Shown: piece by piece, positions 7,915-17,661 of the stretch
Layout: each line of letters begins with the position of its first letter
Position numbering within the stretch: position 1 is the first letter of the stretch
From: CAILHX01 sp964511385
GTDB lineage: Bacteria > Pseudomonadota > Gammaproteobacteria > Burkholderiales > Methylophilaceae
Direction: 5' to 3'
Assembly (NCBI GenBank): GCA_964511385.1
Contig: CAZEFE010000009.1
Coordinates: 32,061 to 96,060, forward strand
DNA: 64,000 bases
The notes under the pieces: model-generated
What the model was told of the DNA's origin: nothing
Databases searched by the model: none
The model's input: only the letters and a program-made list of their open reading frames with translations
Program-made: the position numbers and the translations under genes

Positions 7915-10911
7915 GCGCGGGAGCAGCGTGGCGAGCAGCTCCTCGCACGCCACCGGCCTGCCGTGCAGGTAACCCTGGAATACCTGGCAGCCATGCGTTT
8001 TGAGGTATTCCAGTTGCTCCGTCGTCTCAATACCCTCGGCGACCACTTCCAGGCCGAGATTCTGTGCCAGCGCCAGGATGGAGCCGACAATCGCGCCATC
8101 ATCCAGGTTGCGCGGCAAGCCATCCACGAAGCTTTTGTCGATCTTGAGCTCGCGCAGCGGCAGATGCTTGAGGTAGGACAGCGACGAGTAGCCAGTGCCG
8201 AAGTCGTCGATGGAAAAACCGACGCCGATGCGTTCCAGCTCGGTCATGCGGGTGATGACTTCGTTGACGTTGTCCAGGACGACGCTTTCGGTAATCTCCA
8301 GCACCAGCCGCTGTGGTTCAGCGCTGGTGGCTTCCAGTATCTCTTTGACTTGTAATACAAAATCTGGCTGGCGGAATTGTCGCGGGCTGACGTTGACGGA
8401 AATGCGCATGTTCTGATCGGCGGCATCCAGCCTGGCGATGATGGTGCATGCCTGGTGCAGTACCCATTTGCCGATGGAGAGGATCAAGCCGGTATTTTCC
8501 GCCACCGGGATAAACGTCGCCGGCGACATCAGCCCGTGCCTGGGGTGTTGCCAGCGCAGCAGGCATTCTGCCCCGACCATCCGGCCGTGTTCGTTGATTT
8601 GCGGCTGCAGGTAGAGTTTCAACTCATGTTTGCCCAACGCTTCGCGGAGGTCCTGCTCCATGTCCAGGCGCGCCGTCACCGTATCCTGCATGTGCGCTTC
8701 AAAAAAACAGATGGCGTTGCGGCCGCTATCCTTGGCGCGGAACAATGCGGTGTCAGCCTGTTTCATCAGGTCGTGCGTGCTGGTTTGTGCGCTCGCGCCG
8801 GGGAACATGACACCGCCGATACTGGCGCTGGAGTAGTAAACATGATCGCCGAAATCAAACGGCATGGTGAGGACGTTGCGCACGTTTTCCGCGATTTCCA
8901 TTGCCGTCTGGCTTGCCGATTCGGCATTTTCCGCCAGGTCCGGCAGGATGATGCCGAACTCGTCGCCGCCGGGCCGCGCCAATAATGCCGCTTTGGGCAG
9001 GCATTGCTGGATGCGGGCGGCAGCCAGTTTCAGCAGGCGGTCACCCGTTTCGTGACCATGGCAATCATTCAGTGTCTTGAAATGGTCGATGTCCACGAAC
9101 AGCAACGCGACATGCTTGCTGCTGGTGACAGCCTGGGCGATGGCTTGCGCCAGCCGGTTGCGCAGCAGGCTGCGGTTGGGCAGACCGGTGAGTTCGTCGT
9201 AATAGGCCAGGCGCTCGATTTCGGCCTTGGCCAGCTTGATCTCGGTAATGTCCTGGATGGTGCCTACTGCCCGGATCGGCCTGGCCTGGTCGTCGTAAAT
9301 AACATCGGCGCGCGAGTGGATGAAGCGTATTTCGCCATCCGGGCGGATGATCCTGAATTCCGCTTCGTATTCATGGTTGGGATAGGTGCAGGCACGTGCC
9401 CACGCGTTGAGTCGCGCGTCCCGGTCATCCAGATGGATATGCTCGTTGACCATGCCGAAATTGCTGGTGGTTTCGGGCGCTACGCCCATGATGCGGCGGG
9501 CTTCTGCCGAAGAGGTGTACTGGTCGGCGACGGTATCCCATTCCCAACTGCCCAGGTGGGCGATACGCTGTGCCTCTTCCAGGTGTGTCTTGCTGATGCG
9601 CAATGCATCTTCGGTCTGTTTCAGCCGGGATATATCCACATCCATGCACACGAATCGCCGTGGGTTGCCGTCAGCCTCCGGCATGGCGAAAATGGTGCTG
9701 ATCACCGCGCCGGTGTTTCCGCCGCGGTGCCGTACCGGCGTTTCCAGCGGCCCGATCATGGCGCCGGAACTGGCGACCTGGTCCAGGCGTTCCTTGAAAC
9801 GCTTGGCTTCTTCCGGCGTGTAGATCAGTTGATCCAGCGTCTTGCCTAGGACTTCATCGCTACGCCATCCGTAGAGCGTTTCCGAGGCATTGTTCCAGTA
9901 CAGCACTTTCCCGCTGGCGTCATACCATTGCACGGCGACGTTGGGTGTGTTTTCCAGGGTCTTGCGCAGCCCTTCTTCGCTGTTTTGCAGGGCGCGGTGC
10001 TTTTGTGCCAGGTTTTCCATGCTGCGCCGGCTGTGGGCAATGCTGACGCCGAGAAACAGGCCGACGCTGGCAACGGTCCAGAGAAAACCGTACAGGTACG
10101 CAATGCTTTCCTGCAATGCCGCGCGTGCAAACGGGCCGTTGCCGATGGAGGTGCCGTAAATGGCGAACAGCGAGATCATGAACAACACCGAGGCCAGCAC
10201 GCTGATGTCGAAGCGTACCGCCACCCAGATAATCAGCGGGATCGCCACAAAAGAGAGCGGCGGCAGGCTGGTTGCCGGCGGCGTCATGAACAGGTTGAAC
10301 CACAGCCACACCAGCAATAGGCCGACGCTGGCGAATTCCAGCAGCCGGGATGCGGAAGGGATGTTTTTGGAAAAATGAGAGGGGGCGAGCAGGAACGGCA
10401 CCACCAGCAACACGCCCATGCTGTCGCCGATCCACCAGGCCAGCCCGGTTTGCGGCAGTTGCGCCAATGCCTGCAGGTTGTTGAGCCAGAGCGAGGCGGT
10501 ACCTATCGCGGCGGCGGGGATTGGCGCCAGCAGCACCGCCGCCACGATAAATTTAAGGATGGATTCCGCATCCAGGAAAATATCCGAGATGCCCTGGCGG
10601 CGCAGCCACCATACCGCGAGCAGCGCTTCCGCCGCATTGCCCAGTGCAAGGAGCAGGATGTGGCCCGGCTGGTAGATGGACATGACAAAGATGTTAACCA
10701 GCATGGAACCGAGCGCCACCCCGGCGACTCCGCGCTTGCCAAACCACCACAGCGCGGCAAAGGCGAACCCGGCGGGCGGCCAGAACAGGTTGGTCAGTTT
10801 GCTGTGGAACGGCAGCATCACCAGCAGGCCGCCAATGACGTACATTGCCGCCACGGCCAGCGTGGTCAGCGCCCAGGTGTGCCATTGGTATTCTTGTAAT
10901 CGCTTGAGCAT
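7912..10911 (-). CDS. MASE1-PAS-PAS-GGDEF-EAL c-di-GMP turnover protein
   Basis: A 999-residue inner-membrane signalling protein. Residues 1 to about 290 hold roughly eight membrane segments of the MASE1 type (LTNLFWPPAGFAFAALWW). Two PAS domains follow (YDASGKVLYWNNASETLYGW; then the PAC-type end VGTIQDITEIK), then a GGDEF domain with intact RPGGDEFG and no RxxD inhibitory site. The C-terminal EAL domain reads GAECLLRWQHPRHG, so Ala of EAL is Cys, but DDFGTGYSSLSYLK is intact. Both c-di-GMP synthesis and breakdown are possible. The ATG at 10911 is preferred over a TTG at 10935. Confidence 0.93.
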   Translation of the reverse strand: MLKRLQEYQWHTWALTTLAVAAMYVIGGLLVMLPFHSKLTNLFWPPAGFAFAALWWFGKRGVAGVALGSMLVNIFVMSIYQPGHILLLALGNAAEALLAVWWLRRQGISDIFLDAESILKFIVAAVLLAPIPAAAIGTASLWLNNLQALAQLPQTGLAWWIGDSMGVLLVVPFLLAPSHFSKNIPSASRLLEFASVGLLLVWLWFNLFMTPPATSLPPLSFVAIPLIIWVAVRFDISVLASVLFMISLFAIYGTSIGNGPFARAALQESIAYLYGFLWTVASVGLFLGVSIAHSRRSMENLAQKHRALQNSEEGLRKTLENTPNVAVQWYDASGKVLYWNNASETLYGWRSDEVLGKTLDQLIYTPEEAKRFKERLDQVASSGAMIGPLETPVRHRGGNTGAVISTIFAMPEADGNPRRFVCMDVDISRLKQTEDALRISKTHLEEAQRIAHLGSWEWDTVADQYTSSAEARRIMGVAPETTSNFGMVNEHIHLDDRDARLNAWARACTYPNHEYEAEFRIIRPDGEIRFIHSRADVIYDDQARPIRAVGTIQDITEIKLAKAEIERLAYYDELTGLPNRSLLRNRLAQAIAQAVTSSKHVALLFVDIDHFKTLNDCHGHETGDRLLKLAAARIQQCLPKAALLARPGGDEFGIILPDLAENAESASQTAMEIAENVRNVLTMPFDFGDHVYYSSASIGGVMFPGASAQTSTHDLMKQADTALFRAKDSGRNAICFFEAHMQDTVTARLDMEQDLREALGKHELKLYLQPQINEHGRMVGAECLLRWQHPRHGLMSPATFIPVAENTGLILSIGKWVLHQACTIIARLDAADQNMRISVNVSPRQFRQPDFVLQVKEILEATSAEPQRLVLEITESVVLDNVNEVITRMTELERIGVGFSIDDFGTGYSSLSYLKHLPLRELKIDKSFVDGLPRNLDDGAIVGSILALAQNLGLEVVAEGIETTEQLEYLKTHGCQVFQGYLHGRPVACEELLATLLPR

Positions 10912-11070
10912 GTCCCGGAAGGCCTTTCCCCGCAATTTTTATTAGGGCTATGATAGCAACTACATGTGACAAATCATAAGGATATATGGTGGATTGGGAT
11001 GTATTTTGTGCAGGCTGTGGGCGAAGCTGTAAAATGAACCCCAATCGGCAATACGGGTCTACTGGCTGTC

Positions 11071-11328
11071 ATGACTAAATACTTATTTCTGCTGTGCTGC
11101 GCATTCCCGCTGCTGGCGCTTGCCGAGCCGGCAGAAGAGCCCAGCGTGGAAAGCAACATCCGCGAAATGGATGCCGACCATGACGGGCAGGTCAGCATGA
11201 CCGAAATCAAGCTGCATCTGCAGAAGAAGTTCGGCAAGGAATATAAAAGTGCGCTGCTGGATAAGCTGGAAGCGCGCGCCAACGCCAAGAGCTGCGGCTC
11301 CTCGTTCTCCCGGCCGCTCCTTCAATAA
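11071..11328 (+). CDS. Small exported protein with one EF-hand
   Basis: An 85-residue protein. A signal peptide (LFLLCCAFPLLALA) is followed by one canonical EF-hand loop, DADHDGQVSMTE at residues 34-45, with ligands at positions 1, 3, 5, 9 and 12. A basic helix completes it. It should bind calcium or a similar cation in the periplasm. In a bacterium with lanthanide-type XoxF, rare-earth binding is conceivable, but the loop lacks the position-2 proline of lanmodulin and there is only one hand. It sits alone between two c-di-GMP enzymes and ends 9 bases before the convergent diguanylate cyclase. Confidence 0.75.
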   Translation: MTKYLFLLCCAFPLLALAEPAEEPSVESNIREMDADHDGQVSMTEIKLHLQKKFGKEYKSALLDKLEARANAKSCGSSFSRPLLQ

Positions 11329-11337
11329 CCGGCCTGT

Positions 11338-12366
11338 TCAGGCCATGGTTCCCGGGTCGAAAATCTTGTAGCGGTTGCGTCCGCCCTGTTTTGCCAGGTA
11401 CATGGCGTGGTCCGCATGGCGCAGCAGGGTGTCCGCGTCGGCATCATCCAGCGGGTATAGCGTCACCCCGCTGCTCAGCCCGATCACGACCTGCAGGCCG
11501 TCGATCTGGTAGGGTTGCGAGACAATGTGGTGGATACGCTCCATGGCCAACTCGCATTGCGCCAACTCCTGGATCTCGCACATCAGCAGACCGAACTCGT
11601 CGCCGCCCAGCCGGGCAATGGTGTCCTCCTGCCGCATGATGGATTTCAGGCGCGCCGCCACCTCCACCAGCAGGTGATCACCGGCCTTGTGCCCGAGGTT
11701 GTCGTTCACCGCCTTGAACCCGTCCAGGTCCAGGTAGCAGATGGCCAGGTAGGCCTCGTCCCGCTTGCAGCGTGCAATGGCTTGGGCAAAGCGGTCGGCA
11801 AACAGCACCCGGTTGGGCAAGCCGGTCAGCGCGTCGTGGTGGGCCATGCGTTCCAGCGCCAACTGGATGTGTTTGGTCTGCGTGATGTCCGAAAACAGTC
11901 CGACGTAGTGCGTGATCTGCCCGTCCTCATCGTGGATGGCGGAAATGGTGGCCAGTTCGGCATACAGTTCGCCGCTTTTCTTGCGGTTCCATAACTCGCC
12001 TTTCCAGTAGCCCTGCTCGTCCAGGTTTGCCCACATCTGCAGGTAGAACTCCGCCGGATGAATGCCCGATTTCAGGATGGCCGGGGACTTGCCGACGGCT
12101 TCATCCTTGTCGTAACCGGTGATTTCGCTGAACGTGGGATTCACCTCGACGATCCGGCGGTTGGCATCGGTAATCATGATGCCTTCGTGGGCTTCACGGA
12201 ATACCTGCGCCCATAGCTTGAGATGCTGCTCGCTTTCCGGCGGCGATGGGAGCAACTGCCTGCGCCTGTGCAAATGTTCCAGCACCGGCTTGATCAGCAG
12301 CCTTGCCAGCCACCCTGCGGCAGCGCCAATGATTGGTTCTGGTTTCGAGGTTTTATTGTCGGACAT
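11338..12366 (-). CDS. PAS-GGDEF diguanylate cyclase
   Basis: A 342-residue protein. A short N-terminal helix segment precedes a PAS domain at about 50-165 (EGIMITDANRRIVEVNPTFS; PAC end GLFSDITQTK) and a GGDEF domain at about 175-340. The active motif LGGDEFG is intact. RQED lies exactly five residues before it, so the inhibitory I-site for product feedback is present. It makes c-di-GMP from GTP in the cytoplasm. No transmembrane segment is convincing. It is divergent from acnB and convergent with the EF-hand gene. Confidence 0.93.
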   Translation of the reverse strand: MSDNKTSKPEPIIGAAAGWLARLLIKPVLEHLHRRRQLLPSPPESEQHLKLWAQVFREAHEGIMITDANRRIVEVNPTFSEITGYDKDEAVGKSPAILKSGIHPAEFYLQMWANLDEQGYWKGELWNRKKSGELYAELATISAIHDEDGQITHYVGLFSDITQTKHIQLALERMAHHDALTGLPNRVLFADRFAQAIARCKRDEAYLAICYLDLDGFKAVNDNLGHKAGDHLLVEVAARLKSIMRQEDTIARLGGDEFGLLMCEIQELAQCELAMERIHHIVSQPYQIDGLQVVIGLSSGVTLYPLDDADADTLLRHADHAMYLAKQGGRNRYKIFDPGTMA

Positions 12367-12486
12367 ATCAGTATCTCCCTTCCGTTACCTGATAATCCTT
12401 TTGATTACAGTGTGGCACTTCCGGCGCGACAAACCTTGCGCTCGGTCAAGTAGTCGGCATCTTGCCGGCAATCGCTGAAGGTGCTG

Positions 12487-12515
12487 CCCTGCATGCAGGG
12501 TGGCTCGGCTATAAT
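12487..12515 (+). promoter_or_regulatory. acnB promoter with overlapping palindrome
   Basis: A perfect -10 box TATAAT (12510-12515) lies 26 bases before the acnB ATG. The 14-base perfect palindrome CCCTGCATGCAGGG (12487-12500) covers the place where the -35 box should be, and no good -35 is visible. This suggests an operator controlling aconitase. The same half-site CCCTGCA appears in a longer-spaced palindrome at 23317-23335. Confidence 0.5.
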
Positions 12516-12541
12516 TAAATTTTTTATGACGGTTGTTTGCC

Positions 12542-15103
12542 ATGCTCAAAGAATATGATCAACACGTTGCCGAGCGCCTGGCGCTTGGTTTGCCACCGCT
12601 TCCCCTGAACCCGGAACAGACCGCCCAACTGGTGGACCTGTTGAAAAATCCGGCGGCAGGCACCGAAGCCGCTTTGATGGAGCTGCTGCAAAATCGCGTG
12701 CCGGCGGGCGTGGACCAGGCGGCCTATGTCAAGGCGGCTTTCCTCGCCGATGTTGCCAACGGCACGGCGGTTTCGCCGCTGGTCAGCCGCGAGAAAGCGG
12801 TGCAGTTGCTGGGCACCATGCTCGGCGGTTACAACGTGCCGGCGCTGGTGGCATTGCTGGAGAGCGACCTGGCCGAGCATGCGGTGAAGGCGCTGTCGCA
12901 CACCATCCTGGTGTTTGATGCGTTCCATGACGTGGAAGAAAAAGCCAAGGCGGGCAATGCCGCCGCCAGAAAACTGCTGCAATCCTGGGCCGATGCGGAG
13001 TGGTTCACCTCCAGGCCAGCGCTGCCTGCCGAAATCAAGGTGACGGTGTTCAAGGTGCCCGGCGAAACCAATACCGACGACTTGTCGCCGGCACAGGAAG
13101 CCTGGTCGCGCCCGGATATCCCGTTGCACGCCAAGGCGATGCTGGTGAGCAAGATGCCAGATGGTCTGCAAACCATAGAAGCACTGAAGAAAAAAGGCCT
13201 GCCGCTGGCCTATGTCGGCGACGTGGTGGGTACCGGTTCTTCGCGCAAGTCCGCTATCAACTCGGTGCAGTGGCACATGGGCGAGGACATCCCGCACATC
13301 CCCAACAAGCGTACCGGCGGCGTGGTGCTGGGCGGCAAGATCGCGCCGATTTTTTTCAACACCGCCGAAGACTCCGGCGCGCTGCCGATCCAGTGCAACG
13401 TGGAGCAACTGAACACCGGCGACGTGATCGTGATTCACCCCTACGCCGGCAACATCACCAACGAAGCGGGCGCCACCCTCAGCAGCTTCGATCTGGCGCC
13501 GCTCACGCTGCCGGACGAAGTGCGCGCCGGTGGCCGCATCCCGCTGATTATCGGCCGCGGCCTCACCACCAAGGCGCGCGAAGCGCTGGGCTTGCCGCCG
13601 TCCGAGCTGTTCATCAAGCCGGTGGCGCCCAAGGATACCGGCAAGGGTTACACCCTGGCGCAGAAGATGGTGGGCCGCGCTTGTGGCGTTCAGGGCGTGC
13701 GCCCCGGCACCTATTGCGAGCCGAAAATCACCACCGTGGGCTCACAGGACACCACCGGCGCGATGACGCGCGACGAGCTGAAGGAACTGGCCTGCCTCGG
13801 CTTCTCGTCCGACCTGGTGATGCAGAGCTTCTGCCACACCGCGGCCTACCCCAAGCCGGTGGACATCAAGCTGCAACATACCCTGCCGGAGTTTATGAGC
13901 AGTCGCGGCGGCGTGTCCTTGCGTCCGGGCGACGGCATCATCCACTCCTGGCTGAACCGGATGTTGCTTCCCGATACCGTCGGCACCGGCGGCGATTCAC
14001 ATACCCGTTTCCCCATTGGCATCTCGTTCCCAGCCGGTTCCGGGCTGGTGGCGTTTGCCGCCGCTTTGGGCGCGATGCCGCTGGATATGCCGGAATCGGT
14101 GCTGGTGCGCTTCAAGGGCGAGATGCAGCCGGGCATCACGCTGCGCGACCTGGTGAATGCCATCCCGTACGCCGCGATCCAGAAAGGGTTGCTCACCGTC
14201 GGCAAACAGGGCAAGAAAAACGTGTTCAACGGCCGCATCCTGGAAATCGAAGGCCTGCCCGACCTGAAGGTGGAACAAGCCTTCGAGTTTGCCGACGCCT
14301 CCGCCGAGCGCTCGGCCAACGGCTGCACTGTTAGATTGGATAAAGCGCCGGTGATCGAATACCTGCGTTCCAACGCCGCATTGCTGGAAAACATGATCGC
14401 CAACGGCTACGAAGATGCACGCACGCTGCGGCGGCGGATAGACAACATCAACGCCTGGCTGGCGGCGCCAACCCTGCTGGAGCCGGATGCCGACGCGGAA
14501 TATGCCGAAATCATCGAAATCGACCTGAACCAGATCAAGGAACCACTGCTGGCCTGCCCGAATGATCCTGACGATATCAAGCCGTTGTCCGCCGTGGTGG
14601 GCGACAAGATCGACGAAGTGTTTATCGGCAGTTGCATGACCAACATCGGCCACTATCGCGCTGCGGCGCGCGTGCTGGATGATGCCGGGCTGATTCCCAC
14701 GCGGTTATGGATTGCCCCGCCCACCCGCATGGACGAAGCCGAACTGCGCGAAGAAGGCGCCTACAGCGTATTCGGTCGCGCCGGTGCCAGGACCGAAGTA
14801 CCGGGCTGTAGCCTGTGCATGGGCAACCAGGCGCGCGTGGCCGATAAGGCCACGGTGTTCTCCACAAGCACCCGCAACTTCGACAACCGCATGGGCAAGG
14901 ATGCGCGGGTGTACCTGGGTTCGGCGGAACTGGCAGCGGTGTGCGCGCGGCTGGGCAGGATCCCGACGCTGCAGGAGTATTTGCAGATTCTGGGCGACAA
15001 GGTGTCGGGCGATGCCGCCAGCGTGTATCGCTACCTGAACTTCGACCAGATGGCGGAATACCTGCCGAAGAAGGTCATCCCGATCACCGAGGTGGCGGCT
15101 TAA
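12542..15103 (+). CDS. acnB: Aconitate hydratase B
   Basis: An 853-residue protein, close to E. coli AcnB (865), with the AcnB order: N-terminal HEAT-like helical domain, swivel domain (GDVVGTGSSRKSAINSVQWH), then catalytic domains. It interconverts citrate and isocitrate through a [4Fe-4S] cluster, and may also handle 2-methylisocitrate. Cluster cysteines are in GSCMTNIGHYR and CSLCMGNQ. The ATG at 12542 is preferred over a TTG nine bases earlier. It is monocistronic, ending in a strong terminator. The -10 box and palindrome upstream suggest transcriptional control. Confidence 0.97.
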   Translation: MLKEYDQHVAERLALGLPPLPLNPEQTAQLVDLLKNPAAGTEAALMELLQNRVPAGVDQAAYVKAAFLADVANGTAVSPLVSREKAVQLLGTMLGGYNVPALVALLESDLAEHAVKALSHTILVFDAFHDVEEKAKAGNAAARKLLQSWADAEWFTSRPALPAEIKVTVFKVPGETNTDDLSPAQEAWSRPDIPLHAKAMLVSKMPDGLQTIEALKKKGLPLAYVGDVVGTGSSRKSAINSVQWHMGEDIPHIPNKRTGGVVLGGKIAPIFFNTAEDSGALPIQCNVEQLNTGDVIVIHPYAGNITNEAGATLSSFDLAPLTLPDEVRAGGRIPLIIGRGLTTKAREALGLPPSELFIKPVAPKDTGKGYTLAQKMVGRACGVQGVRPGTYCEPKITTVGSQDTTGAMTRDELKELACLGFSSDLVMQSFCHTAAYPKPVDIKLQHTLPEFMSSRGGVSLRPGDGIIHSWLNRMLLPDTVGTGGDSHTRFPIGISFPAGSGLVAFAAALGAMPLDMPESVLVRFKGEMQPGITLRDLVNAIPYAAIQKGLLTVGKQGKKNVFNGRILEIEGLPDLKVEQAFEFADASAERSANGCTVRLDKAPVIEYLRSNAALLENMIANGYEDARTLRRRIDNINAWLAAPTLLEPDADAEYAEIIEIDLNQIKEPLLACPNDPDDIKPLSAVVGDKIDEVFIGSCMTNIGHYRAAARVLDDAGLIPTRLWIAPPTRMDEAELREEGAYSVFGRAGARTEVPGCSLCMGNQARVADKATVFSTSTRNFDNRMGKDARVYLGSAELAAVCARLGRIPTLQEYLQILGDKVSGDAASVYRYLNFDQMAEYLPKKVIPITEVAA

Positions 15104-15107
15104 ATAA

Positions 15108-15139
15108 CAAAGGCACCTGTTCAGGTGCCTTTGTTTTTG
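15108..15139 (+). terminator. Rho-independent terminator of acnB
   Basis: A perfect 12-base stem, CAAAGGCACCTG with CAGGTGCCTTTG, and a two-base loop, followed by TTTTTGT. It begins five bases after the acnB stop. It lies 15 bases before the end of the convergent TM2 gene and may serve both. Confidence 0.93.
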
Positions 15140-15153
15140 TGCGGGATGTCCGC

Positions 15154-15456
15154 TTATTTGGCGCCGTATTTTGCCTCGAATTCCTCATCCGACATGGTGA
15201 GGTAAATAATGAACTCGATAAACGCAATAATGGCCGGGATGAAGGTCCAGCAGAACAGCAGGTAGAGCACGCCGGCGGCGATTTTCCCCAGGTAGAACTT
15301 ATGAATGCCGAAGCCGCCGAGCAGGAAGGCGAGCACGGCGGCCGTGACGCGGCTTTTGCTCCCGCCGGCGCCTACCTTTTTCTGTACCGCGCCACAGTGC
15401 GGGCAGCTGAGCGCCGATTCGTGAATTTCCTTACCGCAACCTCTGCAAAACACCAT
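15154..15456 (-). CDS. Zinc-ribbon TM2-domain membrane protein
   Basis: A 100-residue protein. The N-terminal zinc ribbon has two CxxC pairs (CRGCGKEIHESALSCPHCG), followed by a basic linker and a TM2 domain with two membrane segments (AVLAFLLGGFGIHKFYLG and LLFCWTFIPAIIAFIEFI). TM2 proteins are common in bacteria and their role is not settled. It stands alone between acnB and the cys genes. About 180 bases upstream of it hold no gene, only the terminator of cysA. Confidence 0.88.
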   Translation of the reverse strand: MVFCRGCGKEIHESALSCPHCGAVQKKVGAGGSKSRVTAAVLAFLLGGFGIHKFYLGKIAAGVLYLLFCWTFIPAIIAFIEFIIYLTMSDEEFEAKYGAK

Positions 15457-15580
15457 GATGTGAAAATCTCCCCTTGCGTGATGAAACGGCGGCTCTCAAG
15501 GCTGCCTGAACTGCCTGAATCATAGAATGAATCCCCGGCCAAGGCAATTTGCCGGCCGGGTTCCAGCCGCATGCAGATGC

Positions 15581-15613
15581 AAAAACGGCGTGGACAACAC
15601 GCGCCCACGCCGT
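15581..15613 (-). terminator. Terminator after the cysTWA operon
   Basis: Read on the minus strand, ACGGCGTGG pairs with CCACGCCGT across an 11-base loop and is followed by TTTTT. It lies 24 bases past the cysA stop. Confidence 0.85.
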
Positions 15614-15636
15614 GATCGGCCGCTCGCGGCTGGTTG

Positions 15637-16722
15637 TTAACGCGCCGGGGCGCTTTCGTGGTTGAGGAACACCTTGTAGGCGCGCGGCTTGATGAATACT
15701 ACTTCGCCGTTGCGCAGGTCCAGTTCCCTGAACCGTTCACGGGTGATTTCGGCTTCCACCAGTTCGCTGTCGTCCTCGCGCTGCAACTCCAGGCGTACGA
15801 CCGGGCCAATGGCCTGGATGAAACTCACCACGGCCTTGAATGCCGAACCATCTTCGCCTTCCGCCGTGCGATGGATGGTGATGTCGTGCGGGCGCACGTA
15901 GGCCAGCGCGGGGGTGTCGTGGGTGTCGGCATATTCCGGGGTTTCCAGCTGCAGGTCGCCGATGCGCGCAAACCCGGCATGTACCCGGCTGTGGAACAGG
16001 TTGACGTTGCCGAGGAACTGGTAGACGAACGGTGAAGCCGGGTGTTCGTACACATCGTTCGGCGTGCCGATCTGTTCGATCACGCCCTTGTTCATCACCA
16101 CCACGCGGTCGGCCACTTCCAGCGCTTCTTCCTGGTCATGGGTGACGAATACGCTGGTGATATGCAGTTCGTCGTGCAGGCGGCGCAGCCAGCGGCGCAA
16201 GTCCTTGCGCACCTGGGCGTCGAGCGCGCCGAACGGTTCGTCCAGCAGCAGCACCTGCGGCTCCACCGCCAGCGCGCGGGCCAGGGCGATACGCTGGCGC
16301 TGGCCGCCGGAGAGCTGCGGCGGGTAGCGATCGGCCAGCCAGTCGAGTTGCACCAGGTTGAGCAGTTCGTGCACCCGGCGATGGATTTCGGCTTCGTTGG
16401 GGCGCGCTTTTTTCGGGCGCACGCGCAGGCCGAAGGCGACGTTCTCGAACACCGTCATGTGGCGGAACAGGGCGTAATGCTGGAACACGAAACCGACGCG
16501 GCGTTCCTGCACGTTGCGCGAGGTGGTGTCTTCGCCGTTGAAGGCGATGCTGCCGCTGTCCGGGGACTCCAGTCCGGCGATAATCCGCAGCAAGGTGGTC
16601 TTGCCGCATCCGGATGGGCCCAGCAGCGCCACCAGTTCGCCCGACGGTACTTGCAGGCTGACATCGTTCAGCGCGCTGAAGCTGCCGAAGTTCTTGCGGA
16701 TATTGCTGATTTCAATGCTCAC
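15637..16722 (-). CDS. cysA: Sulfate/thiosulfate ABC transporter ATPase CysA
   Basis: A 361-residue ATPase that energises sulfate or thiosulfate import across the inner membrane. Walker A is GPSGCGKTT, the ABC signature is LSGGQRQRIALARAL and Walker B is LLLDEPFGALD. A C-terminal TOBE-like domain (from about residue 240) is typical of CysA. It is the last gene of cysT-cysW-cysA. The matching binding protein Sbp is encoded 42 kb away at 58470-59453. Confidence 0.96.
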   Translation of the reverse strand: MSIEISNIRKNFGSFSALNDVSLQVPSGELVALLGPSGCGKTTLLRIIAGLESPDSGSIAFNGEDTTSRNVQERRVGFVFQHYALFRHMTVFENVAFGLRVRPKKARPNEAEIHRRVHELLNLVQLDWLADRYPPQLSGGQRQRIALARALAVEPQVLLLDEPFGALDAQVRKDLRRWLRRLHDELHITSVFVTHDQEEALEVADRVVVMNKGVIEQIGTPNDVYEHPASPFVYQFLGNVNLFHSRVHAGFARIGDLQLETPEYADTHDTPALAYVRPHDITIHRTAEGEDGSAFKAVVSFIQAIGPVVRLELQREDDSELVEAEITRERFRELDLRNGEVVFIKPRAYKVFLNHESAPAR

Positions 16723-16754
16723 GGTTCATACCCCACGGTTGTGATCATGCTGAT

Positions 16755-17654
16755 TTATCTGGATTCGGCCACTTGCTGTGCGACCTGGCGGGCGCTTTGC
16801 CATTCGACAAAGGATTTCAGTGCCAGCGTCACCAGCGCCAGCAGCGCCAGCAATGAAGCGACGGCGAATGCGGCGGCATAGTTGTATTCGTTGTAGAGAA
16901 TCTCCACATGCAACGGCATGGTGTTGGTCTGCCCGCGGATATGGCCGGAAACCACCGACACCGCGCCGAATTCGCCCATGGCGCGGGCGTTGCACAGGAT
17001 CACCCCGTACAGCAAGCCCCATTTGATATTCGGCAGCGTGACGCGCCAGAACATTTTCCAGCCGGAAGCGCCGAGCACCAGCGCGGCTTCTTCTTCGTCC
17101 TTGCCCTGCGCCTGCATCAGCGGGATCAACTCGCGGGCGACGAAGGGGAACGTGACAAAAATGGTCGCCAGTACGATGCCGGGCACGGCGAATACGATCT
17201 TCAGGTCATGTTCGCTCAGCCAGCCGCCAAACCACCCCTGCAAGCCGAAGATCAGCACGTAGATCAGGCCGGCAATCACCGGTGAAACCGCAAACGGCAG
17301 GTCGATCAGCGTGATCAGCACGCTTTTGCCTTTGAACTCGAATTTGGCAATGGCCCAGGCCGCGGATACGCCGAAGACCAGGTTCAGCGGCACCGCGATG
17401 GCTGCGGCGATCAGGGTGAGCTGGATGGAAGACAGCGCATCCGGCTCGATCAGCGCGGCGAAATAGGCGTCAGCGCCTTTGCGCAGGGCTTCGGTGAACA
17501 CCGCCGCCAGCGGCACGAACAGGAACAGGCTGAGGTAGGCCAGCGCGGCGGCAATCAGCGCCCAGCGCACCCAGGCGGGTTCGCGGATGGCGCGGCCAGG
17601 GGCGGCTTTGTCCTTGTGGCCGATGGGCAGGGCTTTGGTAATCGGGGCTGACAT
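16755..17654 (-). CDS. cysW: Sulfate ABC transporter permease CysW
   Basis: A 299-residue inner-membrane permease with about six membrane segments. The cytoplasmic EAA loop, which contacts CysA, is visible as EEAALVLGASGWKMFWRVTLP. Other CysW landmarks are RAMGEFGAVSVVSGHIRGQT and LPLHVEILYNEYN-like text (MPLHVEILYNEYNY). It lies 7 bases after cysT and 32 bases before cysA in one operon. Confidence 0.96.
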   Translation of the reverse strand: MSAPITKALPIGHKDKAAPGRAIREPAWVRWALIAAALAYLSLFLFVPLAAVFTEALRKGADAYFAALIEPDALSSIQLTLIAAAIAVPLNLVFGVSAAWAIAKFEFKGKSVLITLIDLPFAVSPVIAGLIYVLIFGLQGWFGGWLSEHDLKIVFAVPGIVLATIFVTFPFVARELIPLMQAQGKDEEEAALVLGASGWKMFWRVTLPNIKWGLLYGVILCNARAMGEFGAVSVVSGHIRGQTNTMPLHVEILYNEYNYAAAFAVASLLALLALVTLALKSFVEWQSARQVAQQVAESR

Positions 17655-17661
17655 GATGCTC

